Shown here in pieces: positions 36,579-46,228 of a stretch of 64,000 nucleotides of DNA. The notes beneath the pieces are model-generated. The model was not told the origin of the DNA and made no database searches. It worked only from the letters and a program-made list of their open reading frames with translations. The stretch spans positions 2,232,001-2,296,000 of the forward strand of contig JAPCWB010000001.1 of the NCBI GenBank assembly GCA_025938935.1. The letters run 5' to 3'. Source of the DNA: Novosphingobium sp. MW5 (GTDB lineage Bacteria > Pseudomonadota > Alphaproteobacteria > Sphingomonadales > Sphingomonadaceae). The position numbers and the translations under genes were made by a program. Position 1 is the stretch's first letter. The number at the start of each line of letters is the position of its first letter.

Positions 36579-39500
36579 ATGTCGCTTGCTTCTCCCGCCT
36601 TTGCCTTTCCCGTTCCTGCCGAACCGCTGGTGCTTGGCGCAGCGCGCGCGCTTGCTTCCCGGCTCGGCGCCGGTGAAAGCATCTCGCGTCCTGAGCTGAC
36701 CGCAATCCTGAGCGAAAATTTCGGTGGCAGCGACGCAGCCGGCCGCTTGTCCGTGCGCGATGCCCACGCCGCGCTCGAACTGGGCCAGGTGCTCACTCTC
36801 CAGCAGAACCGGGCGCTGACCTGCGCGCTGGAGCCAGATCTGGCCGATGAGGCATTCTCGCGCCTCGAAGCGTTGGTGCCGTCGCAGAACAATCGCAGCG
36901 ATGAGCAGATCGAGTTGCAGCAGTTCGCCACCCCGCCGCGTCTTGCTTGGATCGCCGCGCGGGCCTGCGCGATTGCGAGCGGCGAACAGGTGCTTGAGCC
37001 CTCGGCCGGAACCGGGATGCTCGCGGTCTGGGCGGACAAGGCGAAGGCACGGCTCGCGCTCAACGAGATCTCGCCCTTGCGCCGCGAATGCCTCGGCGCG
37101 CTGTTTCCAGATGCTTCGGTAACAGCCCACGATGGCGAACTGATCGACGAACTGCTCGGTGCCAATGTCGCCCCCAGCGCCGTGCTGATGAACCCGCCCT
37201 ATTCGTATGGGCTCGAACGCGGGCACGATGGGCGCACCGGCGCGCGGCATCTGCGTTCGGCCTGGAAGCGCCTGCTTCCCGGCGGGCGCCTTGTCGCGGT
37301 CATGCCCGAGTGGTTCGACCTCCCGCGGTTCCTGGGTGCAATTTCCGGCCCTGTGGCGCTTCGGCTCAACGCCGCGATCGAGCGGGCCTTCGTCAAACAG
37401 GGAACCTCGATCACCACCCGCCTGCTGGTACTCGACAAGGCCGATGGCGGCGACAGCCCTGTGATCGCCCGGCCGACCAGCTTCGCCGAACTCTGCTTCC
37501 TCGTCGATCACCTGCCCGCGCGGAAGGTGCCGACCGACGGGCAAGTGCTTCTCCCGAAGCCCTTCACGCCGCTGCGCCTTGTCGCTGCGGGGCGCAAGCC
37601 CGTGCCGATCGCCCCGCGCTGCGTGGCCGACGCACCCGTGATCCAGCCGCTGGCCTATGAAGCTCTGACAGTGCCGGCGCCGATCGCCGAACAGGTCGGG
37701 CACTATCTGCCTTACCGCCCAAGCCGGATCGCGATTGAGGGTGCGGCGGACCATCCTACCCCGCTGGTTGAATCCGTCGCTATGGGCTCGATCACCGCAC
37801 CGGTGCCCGAAGCCGTTCCGCAACTCCCGGCGGATCTGATCGCCAAGGGTGTGCTCTCGGCCGCGCAGGCCGAGACGCTGATCTATGCTGCGAGCGCGCA
37901 CGCTCGCGATCTCCCCGGCCGGTTCGAACCCGAAGATAAGGGCTGCGGCCTCAAGGTGAGCGCTGAAGGCCAGTTCTATCGGATGGGCTACTTCCTTGGC
38001 GACGGCACCGGCGCGGGAAAGGGCCGCCAGGTCGCTTCGGTGATCCTCGATCGCTGGGTGCGGGGCGAGCGCCGCCACATCTGGATTTCGAAGAACGAGG
38101 CGCTGCTTGAAGATGCCCGCCGCGATTGGGCCGCGCTTGGCGGGCTGCCGATCGACATCCAGCCGCTCGGGCAATGGAAACTGGGTGTTCCGGTCGGGAT
38201 GCGCGATGGCATCCTTTTTGTTACCTATCCGACCCTGCGCTCAGGCCGCAGCGACGCGACCCGGCTCGAGCAGCTGCTCGAATGGGCGGGTGACGACTTC
38301 GACGGGGTGATCGTCTTCGACGAAGCCCATGCCATGGCCAATGCTGCCGGCGGCGAAGGCAGCCGCGGCAAGGTCAAAGGGTCGGAGCAGGGCGTGGCCG
38401 GGGTCAGGCTGCAGAACCTGCTGCCGCGCGCCCGCGTGCTCTACGCTTCGGCTACTGGCGCGTCCGACGTCAACAATCTCGCTTACGCGACCCGGCTTGG
38501 CCTCTGGGGCCCGGAAACAGCCTTCGCCAACCGCGAGGCTTTCGTTGCCGACATTCGCGATGGCGGGATCGCGGCGATGGAACTCGTCGCCCGCGATCTC
38601 AAGTCGCTCGGTCTCTACACCGCGCGGGCTCTCTCGTTCGCCGGGGTCGAATACGAGATCCTTGAGCATGCGCTGACCAGCGACCAGATCGCGGTCTACG
38701 ACGCCTATGCCGATGCCTGGGCGATCATCCACGCCAACCTGCGGCAAGCGCTCGAGGCAACCCGGATCGTCGATGAGGACAGCGGCAGCACGCTGAACTC
38801 GGGCGCCAAGGCTGCCGCGCTCTCAATTTTCGAGGGCACCAAGCAGCGCTTCTTCGCGCAGTTGCTGTTGTCGATGAAGCTGCCAAGCCTGCTCCCCGCG
38901 ATCGAGCGCGCGCTTGCCGAAGGCAACGCGGTGGTGGTGCAGCTTGTTTCGACCGCGGAAGCCATGCTGAGTCGCAGACTTGCCGACCTCTCCGACGCAG
39001 AGCGCGAGGCGCTCGAGATCGACCTCAGTCCGCGCGAATACGTGATCGACTATCTCAGCAAGAGCTTCCCGGTTCGGTTGATGGTGGTCTTCACCGACGA
39101 AAACGGCAATGCCCGCTCCGAACCGATGAGCGACGAGTTCGGCGCGCCAGTGCTGTGCCGCTCGGCGCTAGCCGCGCGGGATCGGATGATCGAGCAGCTC
39201 TGCGCACTGCCGCCAATCGCGACTGCGCTCGATGCGATCATCGAACGGTTCGGGGTCGATGCGGTCGCCGAAGTCACCGGACGCACCCGCCGCCTGATCG
39301 TCGGGCGCGACGGATGTCAGAAGCTCCAGTCGCGCAGCCCGCGCGCCAACCTCGCCGAGACCCAGAAATTCATGGACGGCGCCAAACGCATCCTGGTCTT
39401 CTCCGATGCGGGGGGCACGGGGCGCAGTTATCACGCCGATCTTGCCGCCATGAACCAGGCACGACGGGTCCATTTCCTGCTGGAACCGGGCTGGCGCGCC

Positions 39501-40811
39501 GATGCCGCGATCCAGGGCCTGGGGCGGACCAATCGCACCAACCAGGCCTCGGCGCCGCTGTTCCGTCCGGTGACAACCGATGTGCGCGGCGAGCGGCGGT
39601 TCATCTCGACGATCGCCAGGCGGCTCGACAGCCTTGGCGCGCTGACCCGCGGCCAGCGTCAGACCGGCGGGCAGAACCTGTTCGATCCCGCCGATAATCT
39701 CGAAAGCACCTATGCGAAGGAGGCGCTCAATCGCTGGTTCGGCCTGCTGTTCACCGGGAAGCTCGAAGCGGTCACCCTGGCCCAGTTCGAGGAACTGACC
39801 GGTCTCAGCATCGAAGGGCCCGATGGGGGCATGACCGATGACCTTCCGACCATCCAGCGCTGGCTTAACCGCATCCTCGCGCTGCCGATCGCGCTGCAGA
39901 ACGGCATTTTCGATGAATTTCTCGGCCTGGTCGAAGCGCGGATCGATGCGGCGCGGGCTGCGGGCACGCTCGATCTCGGGGTCGAAACGATCGCGGTCGA
40001 GCACTTCGAGGTGCTATCGGACACCTTGCTGCGCACCGATGCGCTATCAGGCGCAACCACGCACCTCCTCGAACTGGAGATCGCCCGCGCGCTGAAGCCG
40101 CTGTCCTTAACCCGACTTGAGGAACTCTATGGTCTGAGCGGGAACCGCCATCAATTCCTGCGCAACGGCCGATCGGGCCGGATTGGCCTCGTCGTGCCTG
40201 CCCGCAGCCTGCTCGCTGACGACGGCACCCGGGTTGCCCGGTTCGAACTGATCCGACCGCTGGGGCGCGGGCATCTGACCGCCGAGCAGCTGGCTGACAG
40301 CCATTGGGAGCCAGTCGATCCCGCTACCTTCCGCGCACTCTGGCAGGCCGAGGTCGACGAAGCGGCGACGAGCCACAAGCGCGAACGGCTGCACCTTGCG
40401 ACCGGGCTCCTGCTCCCGGTGTGGGACAAGCTCCCTTCCGATTTCGTGCGAGTCAGCCGAATCTCGGCGCGCGATGGACGCTCGCTGCTGGGGCGCGAAG
40501 TGCCGCTGCACTGCCTTCCCGAACTCTGCCAGGCCCTCGGGCTCGAGAGCGATCAGACCTTCTCGGCCGAACAGCTCGCCGAAGCGGTCCTTGGCTCGGG
40601 ACGGCCGATGTCGGTCAAGGCGCGCGAGGCGCTTACACTGAAGCGCAGCCTGGTGGGCGGCGCGCAGAGGCTCGAGCTGACCGGATGGTCGGCGGCACGG
40701 CTCGACTGGTACAAGGCGGCAGGCTGTTTCACCGAGATCATCCGCTACCAGACCCGGCTGTTCGTGCCGACCGAGGGAGCTGCATCGGTGCTTGCCCGGC
40801 TGAGCATTTGA
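36579..40811 (+). CDS. N6-adenine methyltransferase / Strawberry-notch helicase fusion (DarB-like)
   Basis: 1410 residues from ATG 36579 (AGGAGG upstream). The first third is a class I DNA adenine methyltransferase: EPSAGTGM near residue 140 binds AdoMet and NPPYSYG near 204 is the catalytic motif. The rest is a superfamily 2 helicase of the Strawberry-notch type: Walker A GDGTGAGKGRQ near 473, DEAH box VFDEAHAM near 580, motif VI GLGRTNRTNQ near 978. Phage P1 DarB joins the same two activities and protects incoming DNA from restriction. Role here: methylate or remodel the element's DNA during transfer. It sits with toprim and ParB genes. Confident on domains, inferred on role. Confidence 0.92.
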   Translation: MSLASPAFAFPVPAEPLVLGAARALASRLGAGESISRPELTAILSENFGGSDAAGRLSVRDAHAALELGQVLTLQQNRALTCALEPDLADEAFSRLEALVPSQNNRSDEQIELQQFATPPRLAWIAARACAIASGEQVLEPSAGTGMLAVWADKAKARLALNEISPLRRECLGALFPDASVTAHDGELIDELLGANVAPSAVLMNPPYSYGLERGHDGRTGARHLRSAWKRLLPGGRLVAVMPEWFDLPRFLGAISGPVALRLNAAIERAFVKQGTSITTRLLVLDKADGGDSPVIARPTSFAELCFLVDHLPARKVPTDGQVLLPKPFTPLRLVAAGRKPVPIAPRCVADAPVIQPLAYEALTVPAPIAEQVGHYLPYRPSRIAIEGAADHPTPLVESVAMGSITAPVPEAVPQLPADLIAKGVLSAAQAETLIYAASAHARDLPGRFEPEDKGCGLKVSAEGQFYRMGYFLGDGTGAGKGRQVASVILDRWVRGERRHIWISKNEALLEDARRDWAALGGLPIDIQPLGQWKLGVPVGMRDGILFVTYPTLRSGRSDATRLEQLLEWAGDDFDGVIVFDEAHAMANAAGGEGSRGKVKGSEQGVAGVRLQNLLPRARVLYASATGASDVNNLAYATRLGLWGPETAFANREAFVADIRDGGIAAMELVARDLKSLGLYTARALSFAGVEYEILEHALTSDQIAVYDAYADAWAIIHANLRQALEATRIVDEDSGSTLNSGAKAAALSIFEGTKQRFFAQLLLSMKLPSLLPAIERALAEGNAVVVQLVSTAEAMLSRRLADLSDAEREALEIDLSPREYVIDYLSKSFPVRLMVVFTDENGNARSEPMSDEFGAPVLCRSALAARDRMIEQLCALPPIATALDAIIERFGVDAVAEVTGRTRRLIVGRDGCQKLQSRSPRANLAETQKFMDGAKRILVFSDAGGTGRSYHADLAAMNQARRVHFLLEPGWRADAAIQGLGRTNRTNQASAPLFRPVTTDVRGERRFISTIARRLDSLGALTRGQRQTGGQNLFDPADNLESTYAKEALNRWFGLLFTGKLEAVTLAQFEELTGLSIEGPDGGMTDDLPTIQRWLNRILALPIALQNGIFDEFLGLVEARIDAARAAGTLDLGVETIAVEHFEVLSDTLLRTDALSGATTHLLELEIARALKPLSLTRLEELYGLSGNRHQFLRNGRSGRIGLVVPARSLLADDGTRVARFELIRPLGRGHLTAEQLADSHWEPVDPATFRALWQAEVDEAATSHKRERLHLATGLLLPVWDKLPSDFVRVSRISARDGRSLLGREVPLHCLPELCQALGLESDQTFSAEQLAEAVLGSGRPMSVKAREALTLKRSLVGGAQRLELTGWSAARLDWYKAAGCFTEIIRYQTRLFVPTEGAASVLARLSI

Positions 40812-40825
40812 TCGTCGTGTGCCGA

Positions 40826-41008
40826 TCAGGTCGCGGCGAGCGCGGTGTTTCCCGCGAACTCGCCGCACCAGTCGTGCCCGAAGGACATCCCCCAGCCTTC
40901 ATAGCTTGGCGGCAATCGGCGGCATTGTCCGAGTTCGTGTCCGTCCTCGTCTGGAATAGGCAGCCAGAACCGGCAGTCTGCACACCTGGGATCGGTCGGT
41001 GAGGTCAT
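40826..41008 (-). CDS. Small four-Cys protein, 60 residues
   Basis: Minus-strand ORF between the helicase and ParB genes. The product has CADCRFWLP at the start, GQCRRLPPS in the middle and DWCGEF near the end. This C-x2-C ... C ... C pattern with RRxPP and WCGEF recurs in small phage and island proteins and suggests a zinc-binding knuckle. Its start and stop fit the 330-bp gap exactly. Function unknown. Confidence 0.68.
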   Translation of the reverse strand: MTSPTDPRCADCRFWLPIPDEDGHELGQCRRLPPSYEGWGMSFGHDWCGEFAGNTALAAT

Positions 41009-41144
41009 TGCGCGCCCTGTCGTCTCATCAGGAACGCTCGGCCCCTCCCGGACCAGAACGGCAGAGGGGAGGGGGCTTTTACCTCGATGAGCCGATGGGC
41101 GTCGATGGTCGATCGCCTGGGCTCGTCAGTCAGGAGTTAGTGCC

Positions 41145-43151
41145 ATGATCAAGTCGATACCGCTGAGCAAGCTCATCGCTTCGCCGCGCAATGTTCGCCG
41201 TCATTCGGAACCGCAAGCCGATGCCGAGCTCAAGGCGAGCATTGCCGCGCGTGGTCTGCTGCAGAACCTCATCGTCCGGCCGGCAGCCAAGGGCAAGTTC
41301 GAGGTCGAAGCCGGCGAGCGCCGCCGCAAGGCCATGTTGAGTCTTGCTGAAGACAAGGTCCTCGCCAAGGACCACGAGGTCACCTGCCTGGTGCTCGAAG
41401 ACAGCGCCGAACATGCCGTCGAAACGAGCCTTGCCGAAAACTTCCACCGCCTCGCGATGAACCCCGCCGACGAAGCCCAGGCCTTCGCCGCGCTGATCGA
41501 AGCGGGAGCCTCGAGCGAGGAAGTCGCGCGCCGCTTCGGGCTTACCGTCCGCTTCGTCGAGGGTCGGCTGCGTCTGGCCGGGCTCGCCCCGGTCGTCTTC
41601 GAGGCCCTGGCATCGGGCGCGATCACTCTCGATCTCGCCAAGGCCTACGGCGCGACCTCGGATCAGGCGATCCAGACCCGGGTCTTCGAGCAGGTCTCGA
41701 CGGGCTACTACGCCCCCAATCCGGATTCGATCCGCCGCATGGTGCTTTCGGGCACGGTGCGAGGCAGCGACCCGCGCGCCCGGCTTGTCGGGCGCGACGC
41801 CTACCTCGCGGCCGGCGGCCGGATCGAACGCGAACTGTTCGATGACGAGGACAGCGAAGCCTGGGCCGACGATGCGCTGCTCGAGGAACTCGCGGCCGCG
41901 AAGATGGAGCAGCAGGCCAAGGCGCTCGCCGCCGAGCAAGGCCTTGCCCGGGTCAAGCCGACGCTCGATCCCTATGCCAGCCATGACCTCGTAGAGGGTC
42001 TGGTCCGGCTTCCGGCCGAACCCGCGCCGCTGACCGAGGCCGAACTCGCTCGGCTCGACGAGCTCGACACCTCCTACGACGAGAACGCCGCCGTTCTTGA
42101 GGACGAGGACAGCGCCGAGGACGCCGTCGCGGCTGCCGAAGCCGCAATCGAGGCGATCGAACGGGAATGTCAGGACATCCGGGCACGGCCGCCGGTGCTT
42201 GCACCCGAACTGAAGGCAGAGGCTGGAATGATCCTGGTCCTGTCGCGCGACGGCACCCCGGTGCTCCAGCCGGTGTTCTACGGTGAGCGCCAAACCGTCA
42301 CGGGTGAGGGTGACGACGCGGTCGAGGTGATACCCGGCGATGAGGGCGCGGGTCAGCGCCGTTCGGCATTGTCAAAGCGCCTCGTCGATGAACTCGCGAT
42401 GCAGCGTCGCGACGTTCTCGCGCTTCATGTCGCGTCCGATCCGGCGCTCGCGCTCGACCTGATGGTATTCACGCTCGCCGACGCTGATGCCTTCGACTAC
42501 CGCGCGCGCTCGGCGAGCACCCTGCGCGGCGGCGTGCCATCGGGGCCGATCATCGGGTTCGAGGCGAAGGATGCGGCGGCGAGTGCCTCGCTCGCCGAGC
42601 TGCGCACGGGGCTCGACGAGAGCTGGCGCGCTGGGGCAAGCGTTTCGGAGAGGTTCGATCGCTTCCGCGCTCTCTCCGATGAAACCCGCGCTGCCTGGCT
42701 CGGCCATGTCGTCGGCCGCTCGCTCGAAGCCAGTCTCAACATGGCCGGGGAACGCCGGATCCAGTTCCACGATCACCTCGGCCGCCTGATCGGCATCGAC
42801 ATGGCGGCATGGTGGCGTCCGACCGCGGCCAACTATTTCGACCGGGTCTCGAAGGCGGTGACCCTCGACGCGCTCTCGGCAGTCGGCGGCGCAGACCTCG
42901 CAAGCCGGTTCGCCGCAGTCAAGAAGGGCGACCTCGCGATGAGCGCCGAGCGCGTCTTCGCCGGAACCTACATCACCGAGGTCGAGGTGCGCGACCGGGC
43001 GCTGGCCTGGGTGCCCGAGGTCATGCGCTTTGCCGCCGCGGATGCGCCCGATACCGAGCTCGACGAGACGGCGACGGACGCTGCTGCCGCCGCTGCGGCG
43101 AACGACGGTGCCAACGACGACGACCACACCCCCCGCGAGCTGGCTGCCTGA
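41145..43151 (+). CDS. ParB-family nuclease/partition-like protein, orphan
   Basis: 668 residues. The N-terminus is a ParB/sulfiredoxin-fold domain: PLSKLIASPRNVRRH, the GERRRKA CTP-binding box and SLAENFHRLAMNPADEAQAF. A helix-turn-helix follows (SSEEVARRFGLTVRFVEGRLRLA). The long acidic C-terminal half is unrecognised and ends in an Asp/Ala-rich tail. No ParA gene is near, so a partition role is doubtful; on islands such ParBs regulate or bind DNA. The preceding leader has CAGGAGT. A strong terminator follows. Confidence 0.9.
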   Translation: MIKSIPLSKLIASPRNVRRHSEPQADAELKASIAARGLLQNLIVRPAAKGKFEVEAGERRRKAMLSLAEDKVLAKDHEVTCLVLEDSAEHAVETSLAENFHRLAMNPADEAQAFAALIEAGASSEEVARRFGLTVRFVEGRLRLAGLAPVVFEALASGAITLDLAKAYGATSDQAIQTRVFEQVSTGYYAPNPDSIRRMVLSGTVRGSDPRARLVGRDAYLAAGGRIERELFDDEDSEAWADDALLEELAAAKMEQQAKALAAEQGLARVKPTLDPYASHDLVEGLVRLPAEPAPLTEAELARLDELDTSYDENAAVLEDEDSAEDAVAAAEAAIEAIERECQDIRARPPVLAPELKAEAGMILVLSRDGTPVLQPVFYGERQTVTGEGDDAVEVIPGDEGAGQRRSALSKRLVDELAMQRRDVLALHVASDPALALDLMVFTLADADAFDYRARSASTLRGGVPSGPIIGFEAKDAAASASLAELRTGLDESWRAGASVSERFDRFRALSDETRAAWLGHVVGRSLEASLNMAGERRIQFHDHLGRLIGIDMAAWWRPTAANYFDRVSKAVTLDALSAVGGADLASRFAAVKKGDLAMSAERVFAGTYITEVEVRDRALAWVPEVMRFAAADAPDTELDETATDAAAAAAANDGANDDDHTPRELAA

Positions 43152-43184
43152 CCTCCTCCTGACAGGCAGGCCACTCGTAAACCT

Positions 43185-43229
43185 GAAGCGGTCCCCTGGC
43201 TTTGCGCCGGGGGGCCGCTTCCTTGTTTT
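43185..43229 (+). terminator. Terminator of the ParB gene
   Basis: Twelve-base arms GAAGCGGTCCCC (43185-43196) and GGGGGCCGCTTC (43210-43221) with one G-T pair, followed by CTTGTTTT. Confidence 0.85.
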
Positions 43230-43298
43230 GGCCGGACGTCCGTTGAGAAGCCGTGCCGTCTCTAAGAAGGCCGACTAGTTGGATTGGCCGTTTCGGGC

Positions 43299-43317
43299 GT
43301 GCTAGCCGGACTAGCAC
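43299..43317. promoter_or_regulatory. Inverted repeat upstream of the metal-uptake cassette
   Basis: GTGCTAG and CTAGCAC arms flank a five-base loop, about 97 bp before the DUF2946 ATG. The position suits an operator for a metal-responsive regulator, though none is encoded nearby. Confidence 0.4.
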
Positions 43318-43413
43318 CTTCTGCTTTGCCAGAAAGATTGGCGATCTTTTCTTCCTACTTTCCGTGCTGCGCTTGGTGACATACTGCCTCACGTCGGCTA
43401 GGAGCCGCGCCGA

Positions 43414-43824
43414 ATGACCTCGCTCCGCGCCCTTTTTCTTGATCATCGCAATTTTGCTGCCCTTATGGTCGGCATTGCGTTGTTCATGAAGGCGCTGGTC
43501 CCGGCTGGATACATGCTGGGTACTGAAGGGCGGGTGCTGACAGTCGAGATTTGTTCCGATGCGTCGGGCGGTCATTTGACCAAGCAGATCGTCATTCCGA
43601 CGGACGGCAAGTCCCACGAAGGCCAGACCGATCACGCCAAGGCTGACGGAACCTGCCCGTTCGCCTCGCTGGCGATGGGCGCGGTTGGCGGTGCCGATCC
43701 CGCGCTGCTGCTGGTCGCAATTGCGTTCATCCTACTGCTCGCGTTCGCACCGTTGGTTCTGCCAATGCGCGAGCGGCCGGACTACCTTCGCCCGCCGCTG
43801 CGCGGTCCACCGGCTTTCGCCTGA
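43414..43824 (+). CDS. DUF2946-like membrane protein
   Basis: 136 residues: an N-terminal hydrophobic segment (ALMVGIALFMKALVPAGYMLG), a loop with TVEICSDASGGH and CPFASLAMG, and a second membrane segment (LLLVAIAFILLLAFAPLVLP). The loop Cys and His match the CPFC-like motif of DUF2946, a small family found next to TonB receptors and copper genes. Likely a metal-binding or assembly accessory in the inner membrane. First gene of the cassette. Confidence 0.78.
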   Translation: MTSLRALFLDHRNFAALMVGIALFMKALVPAGYMLGTEGRVLTVEICSDASGGHLTKQIVIPTDGKSHEGQTDHAKADGTCPFASLAMGAVGGADPALLLVAIAFILLLAFAPLVLPMRERPDYLRPPLRGPPAFA

Positions 43825-43921
43825 CAAAGTGACCGAGGCCGAGCCCCGGCACGGCCTTCTTTGACAGGCTGTCGCAGCGCTTATTGCGCGTTGCGGCGCA
43901 CAAAACCGGACATCAATTCCC

Positions 43922-46225
43922 ATGAAGACCTCGCTGATTGCGCTTAGCCTTGTGCTGTGCCTCGCCACCCCTGCGTTCGCGGATGAAGCTGCAGATGCCG
44001 CAGAAAATCCCGACAACTCGATTCTGGTCATTGGCCAGAAACAGAGTGATACGATTGAAAATGCCCCGTCCACACGGGCGCAGGTCACTGCCGATACCAT
44101 CGCGACGACCGTCAATGCGGTAAGCACCGAGGACACGCTCAAGTATCTCCCGAGCCTGGTGATCCGCAAGCGGCACATCGGCGACAATTTCGCACCGATT
44201 GCCACGCGCACCTCGGGCCTTGGCGCGAGCGCGCGAAGCCTGATTTACGCCGACGGAGCGCTGCTCTCGGCACTGATCGGCAACAACAACGGCAATGGCT
44301 CCCCGCGCTGGACGCTGGTCACCCCTGAGGAGATCGAGTGGGCCGATGTGCTCTACGGGCCGTTCTCCGCCGCCTATTCAGGAAATTCGATCGGCACGGT
44401 GGTCAACATCACCACCCGCCTGCCCGACAAGTTCGAAGCCCGCGCAACCGCGCTGGTCAACCTGCAGGACTTCTCGCTCTACGGCACGCAGCGCACATTG
44501 CCGACCTCACAGTTCTCCAGCTCGATCGGCAATCGCTTTGGCCCGCTTGCGCTGTTCGCGAGTGTCACCCGGACCGAGGCCCATTCGCAGCCGATCAGTT
44601 TCACCACGATAACGGGCACTGCGAACCCCGCCGGAACGTCAGGCGGCTTCGCCGATCTCAACAAGCTGGGTCAACCGATCCGCGTGCTCGGCGCGGGCGG
44701 GCTCGAACACCATGTGCAGGATACCTACAAGCTCAAAGTGGCGCTCGATCTGACGCCGAATATCCGCGCCACTTATGTGCTGGGGATCTGGACCGACGAC
44801 ACCCAAGGTGATGTCGATAGCTATCTTCAGAGCACCAGCGGGACGGCCAGCTACAAGACTGCCGCAAGCGGAGCGACGACCGGGTTCAATTCGGCGGTCT
44901 ATACCCGCGATGCGCTGCATTTGAGCCACGCCCTGAGCCTGAGCGGCAACACCCCGAAGCTCGACTGGCAGGTGGTGGGAACACTCTACCGTTACACCCA
45001 TGACTGGCAGAACAATCCTTCACCCGACACCGCCACGGGCACCACTGTTGCAACCGGCTTCATCGGCACCCGCAACGATTTGCCTGCCGCCTTTGCTGGA
45101 GGTGTCGGCACAATCCAGAAGCAGGATGGCACCGGTTGGGCAACGCTGGACGGCAAGGCGGCCCTGAAGCTTGGACAGGGCGATGAACACTTCCTCAGTT
45201 TCGGTGCGCACTTCGATCGCGAAACGCTCAATGCGCGCACCTTTACCCTGGCCAATTGGCTCGACAGCGATTCTGCCTTGGGACAGCTTCGCTCTGCCTC
45301 GCATGGCAACACCCGGACGGTTGCGCTGTGGGCGCAGGATGAAGTGAAGCTTACGCCCGCGCTGACCCTTACGCTTGGCGGGCGCTATGAATGGTGGCGA
45401 GCCTACGGCGGGTTCAACACAGCACTGTCAACGACCGTCAATTCGACGATCCTTCAGGGCGAACGGCAGTTTGACGGGTTCAGCCCCAAGGCCTCGCTCG
45501 AATGGAAGGGCGCTAATGGCTTCAGCGTGCGGCTCTCCGCCGGTCAGGCCTGGCGCACGCCGACCGTTGGCGAACTCTACCAGACGACGGCCGTTGGCAC
45601 CTTGCTGACAAATCCCAATCCCGGCCTGCTGCCCGAACGGGCGCGGTCGCTGGAACTGGCGTTGGTCAAGCAAGATGCAAAGGGCACGTTCCGTGTATCG
45701 CTGTTCAACGAGGTGATCGACAACGCGCTGATCTCACAGCTCAACGCCGCGACCAACTCGACCTTCGTCCAGAATGTCGATCGCACCCGAGCGCTCGGTG
45801 TCGAGCTGGCTGTTGATCGCCGCGATGTCCTGCCCGACTTCGACCTTTCGGCCAGCCTAACCTATGCCGACGCGATCACCAGCAAGGACACAGTCTTCCC
45901 GGCAGCGGTCGGCAAGTTGCTGCCCAGCGTTCCGCACTGGAAGGGCAACCTGGTGCTGAGCTGGCGGCCCACGCCGCAGGTCACGCTGACCACAGCGGCA
46001 CGGTTTACCAGCCGCAACTATGCCAACCTCGCCAACGACGACACGGTCGGCAACACCTACCAGGGGTTCTACAAGTACTTTGTTGTCGATGCCCGGGCGA
46101 CCTTCAGGGTCAACGATCACTTCGATTTTGCCATTGGGGTCGATAACATCAACAACAACAAATACTTCCTGTTCCATCCCTTCCCGCAGCGACATTTCAC
46201 CGCGCAGGTGGGCTGGAAGTTTTAA
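43922..46225 (+). CDS. TonB-dependent outer-membrane receptor, first copy
   Basis: 767 residues with a signal peptide ending AFA and mature start DEAADAAENPDNSILVIGQ, which serves as TonB box region. The plug has QVTADTIATTVNAVSTEDTL and VLYGPFSAAYSGNSIGTVVNITTR; the barrel ends with the conserved RHFTAQVGWKF and a C-terminal Phe. Substrate unknown, probably a metal or metallophore; the PepSY partner with its His/Met region suggests copper. About 100 bp after the DUF2946 gene. Confidence 0.92.
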   Translation: MKTSLIALSLVLCLATPAFADEAADAAENPDNSILVIGQKQSDTIENAPSTRAQVTADTIATTVNAVSTEDTLKYLPSLVIRKRHIGDNFAPIATRTSGLGASARSLIYADGALLSALIGNNNGNGSPRWTLVTPEEIEWADVLYGPFSAAYSGNSIGTVVNITTRLPDKFEARATALVNLQDFSLYGTQRTLPTSQFSSSIGNRFGPLALFASVTRTEAHSQPISFTTITGTANPAGTSGGFADLNKLGQPIRVLGAGGLEHHVQDTYKLKVALDLTPNIRATYVLGIWTDDTQGDVDSYLQSTSGTASYKTAASGATTGFNSAVYTRDALHLSHALSLSGNTPKLDWQVVGTLYRYTHDWQNNPSPDTATGTTVATGFIGTRNDLPAAFAGGVGTIQKQDGTGWATLDGKAALKLGQGDEHFLSFGAHFDRETLNARTFTLANWLDSDSALGQLRSASHGNTRTVALWAQDEVKLTPALTLTLGGRYEWWRAYGGFNTALSTTVNSTILQGERQFDGFSPKASLEWKGANGFSVRLSAGQAWRTPTVGELYQTTAVGTLLTNPNPGLLPERARSLELALVKQDAKGTFRVSLFNEVIDNALISQLNAATNSTFVQNVDRTRALGVELAVDRRDVLPDFDLSASLTYADAITSKDTVFPAAVGKLLPSVPHWKGNLVLSWRPTPQVTLTTAARFTSRNYANLANDDTVGNTYQGFYKYFVVDARATFRVNDHFDFAIGVDNINNNKYFLFHPFPQRHFTAQVGWKF

Positions 46226-46228
46226 GCG

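Noticed and set aside
36495..38174. 559-residue minus-strand frame
   Set aside because: Shadow of the methyltransferase-helicase gene, which has clear motifs on the plus strand.
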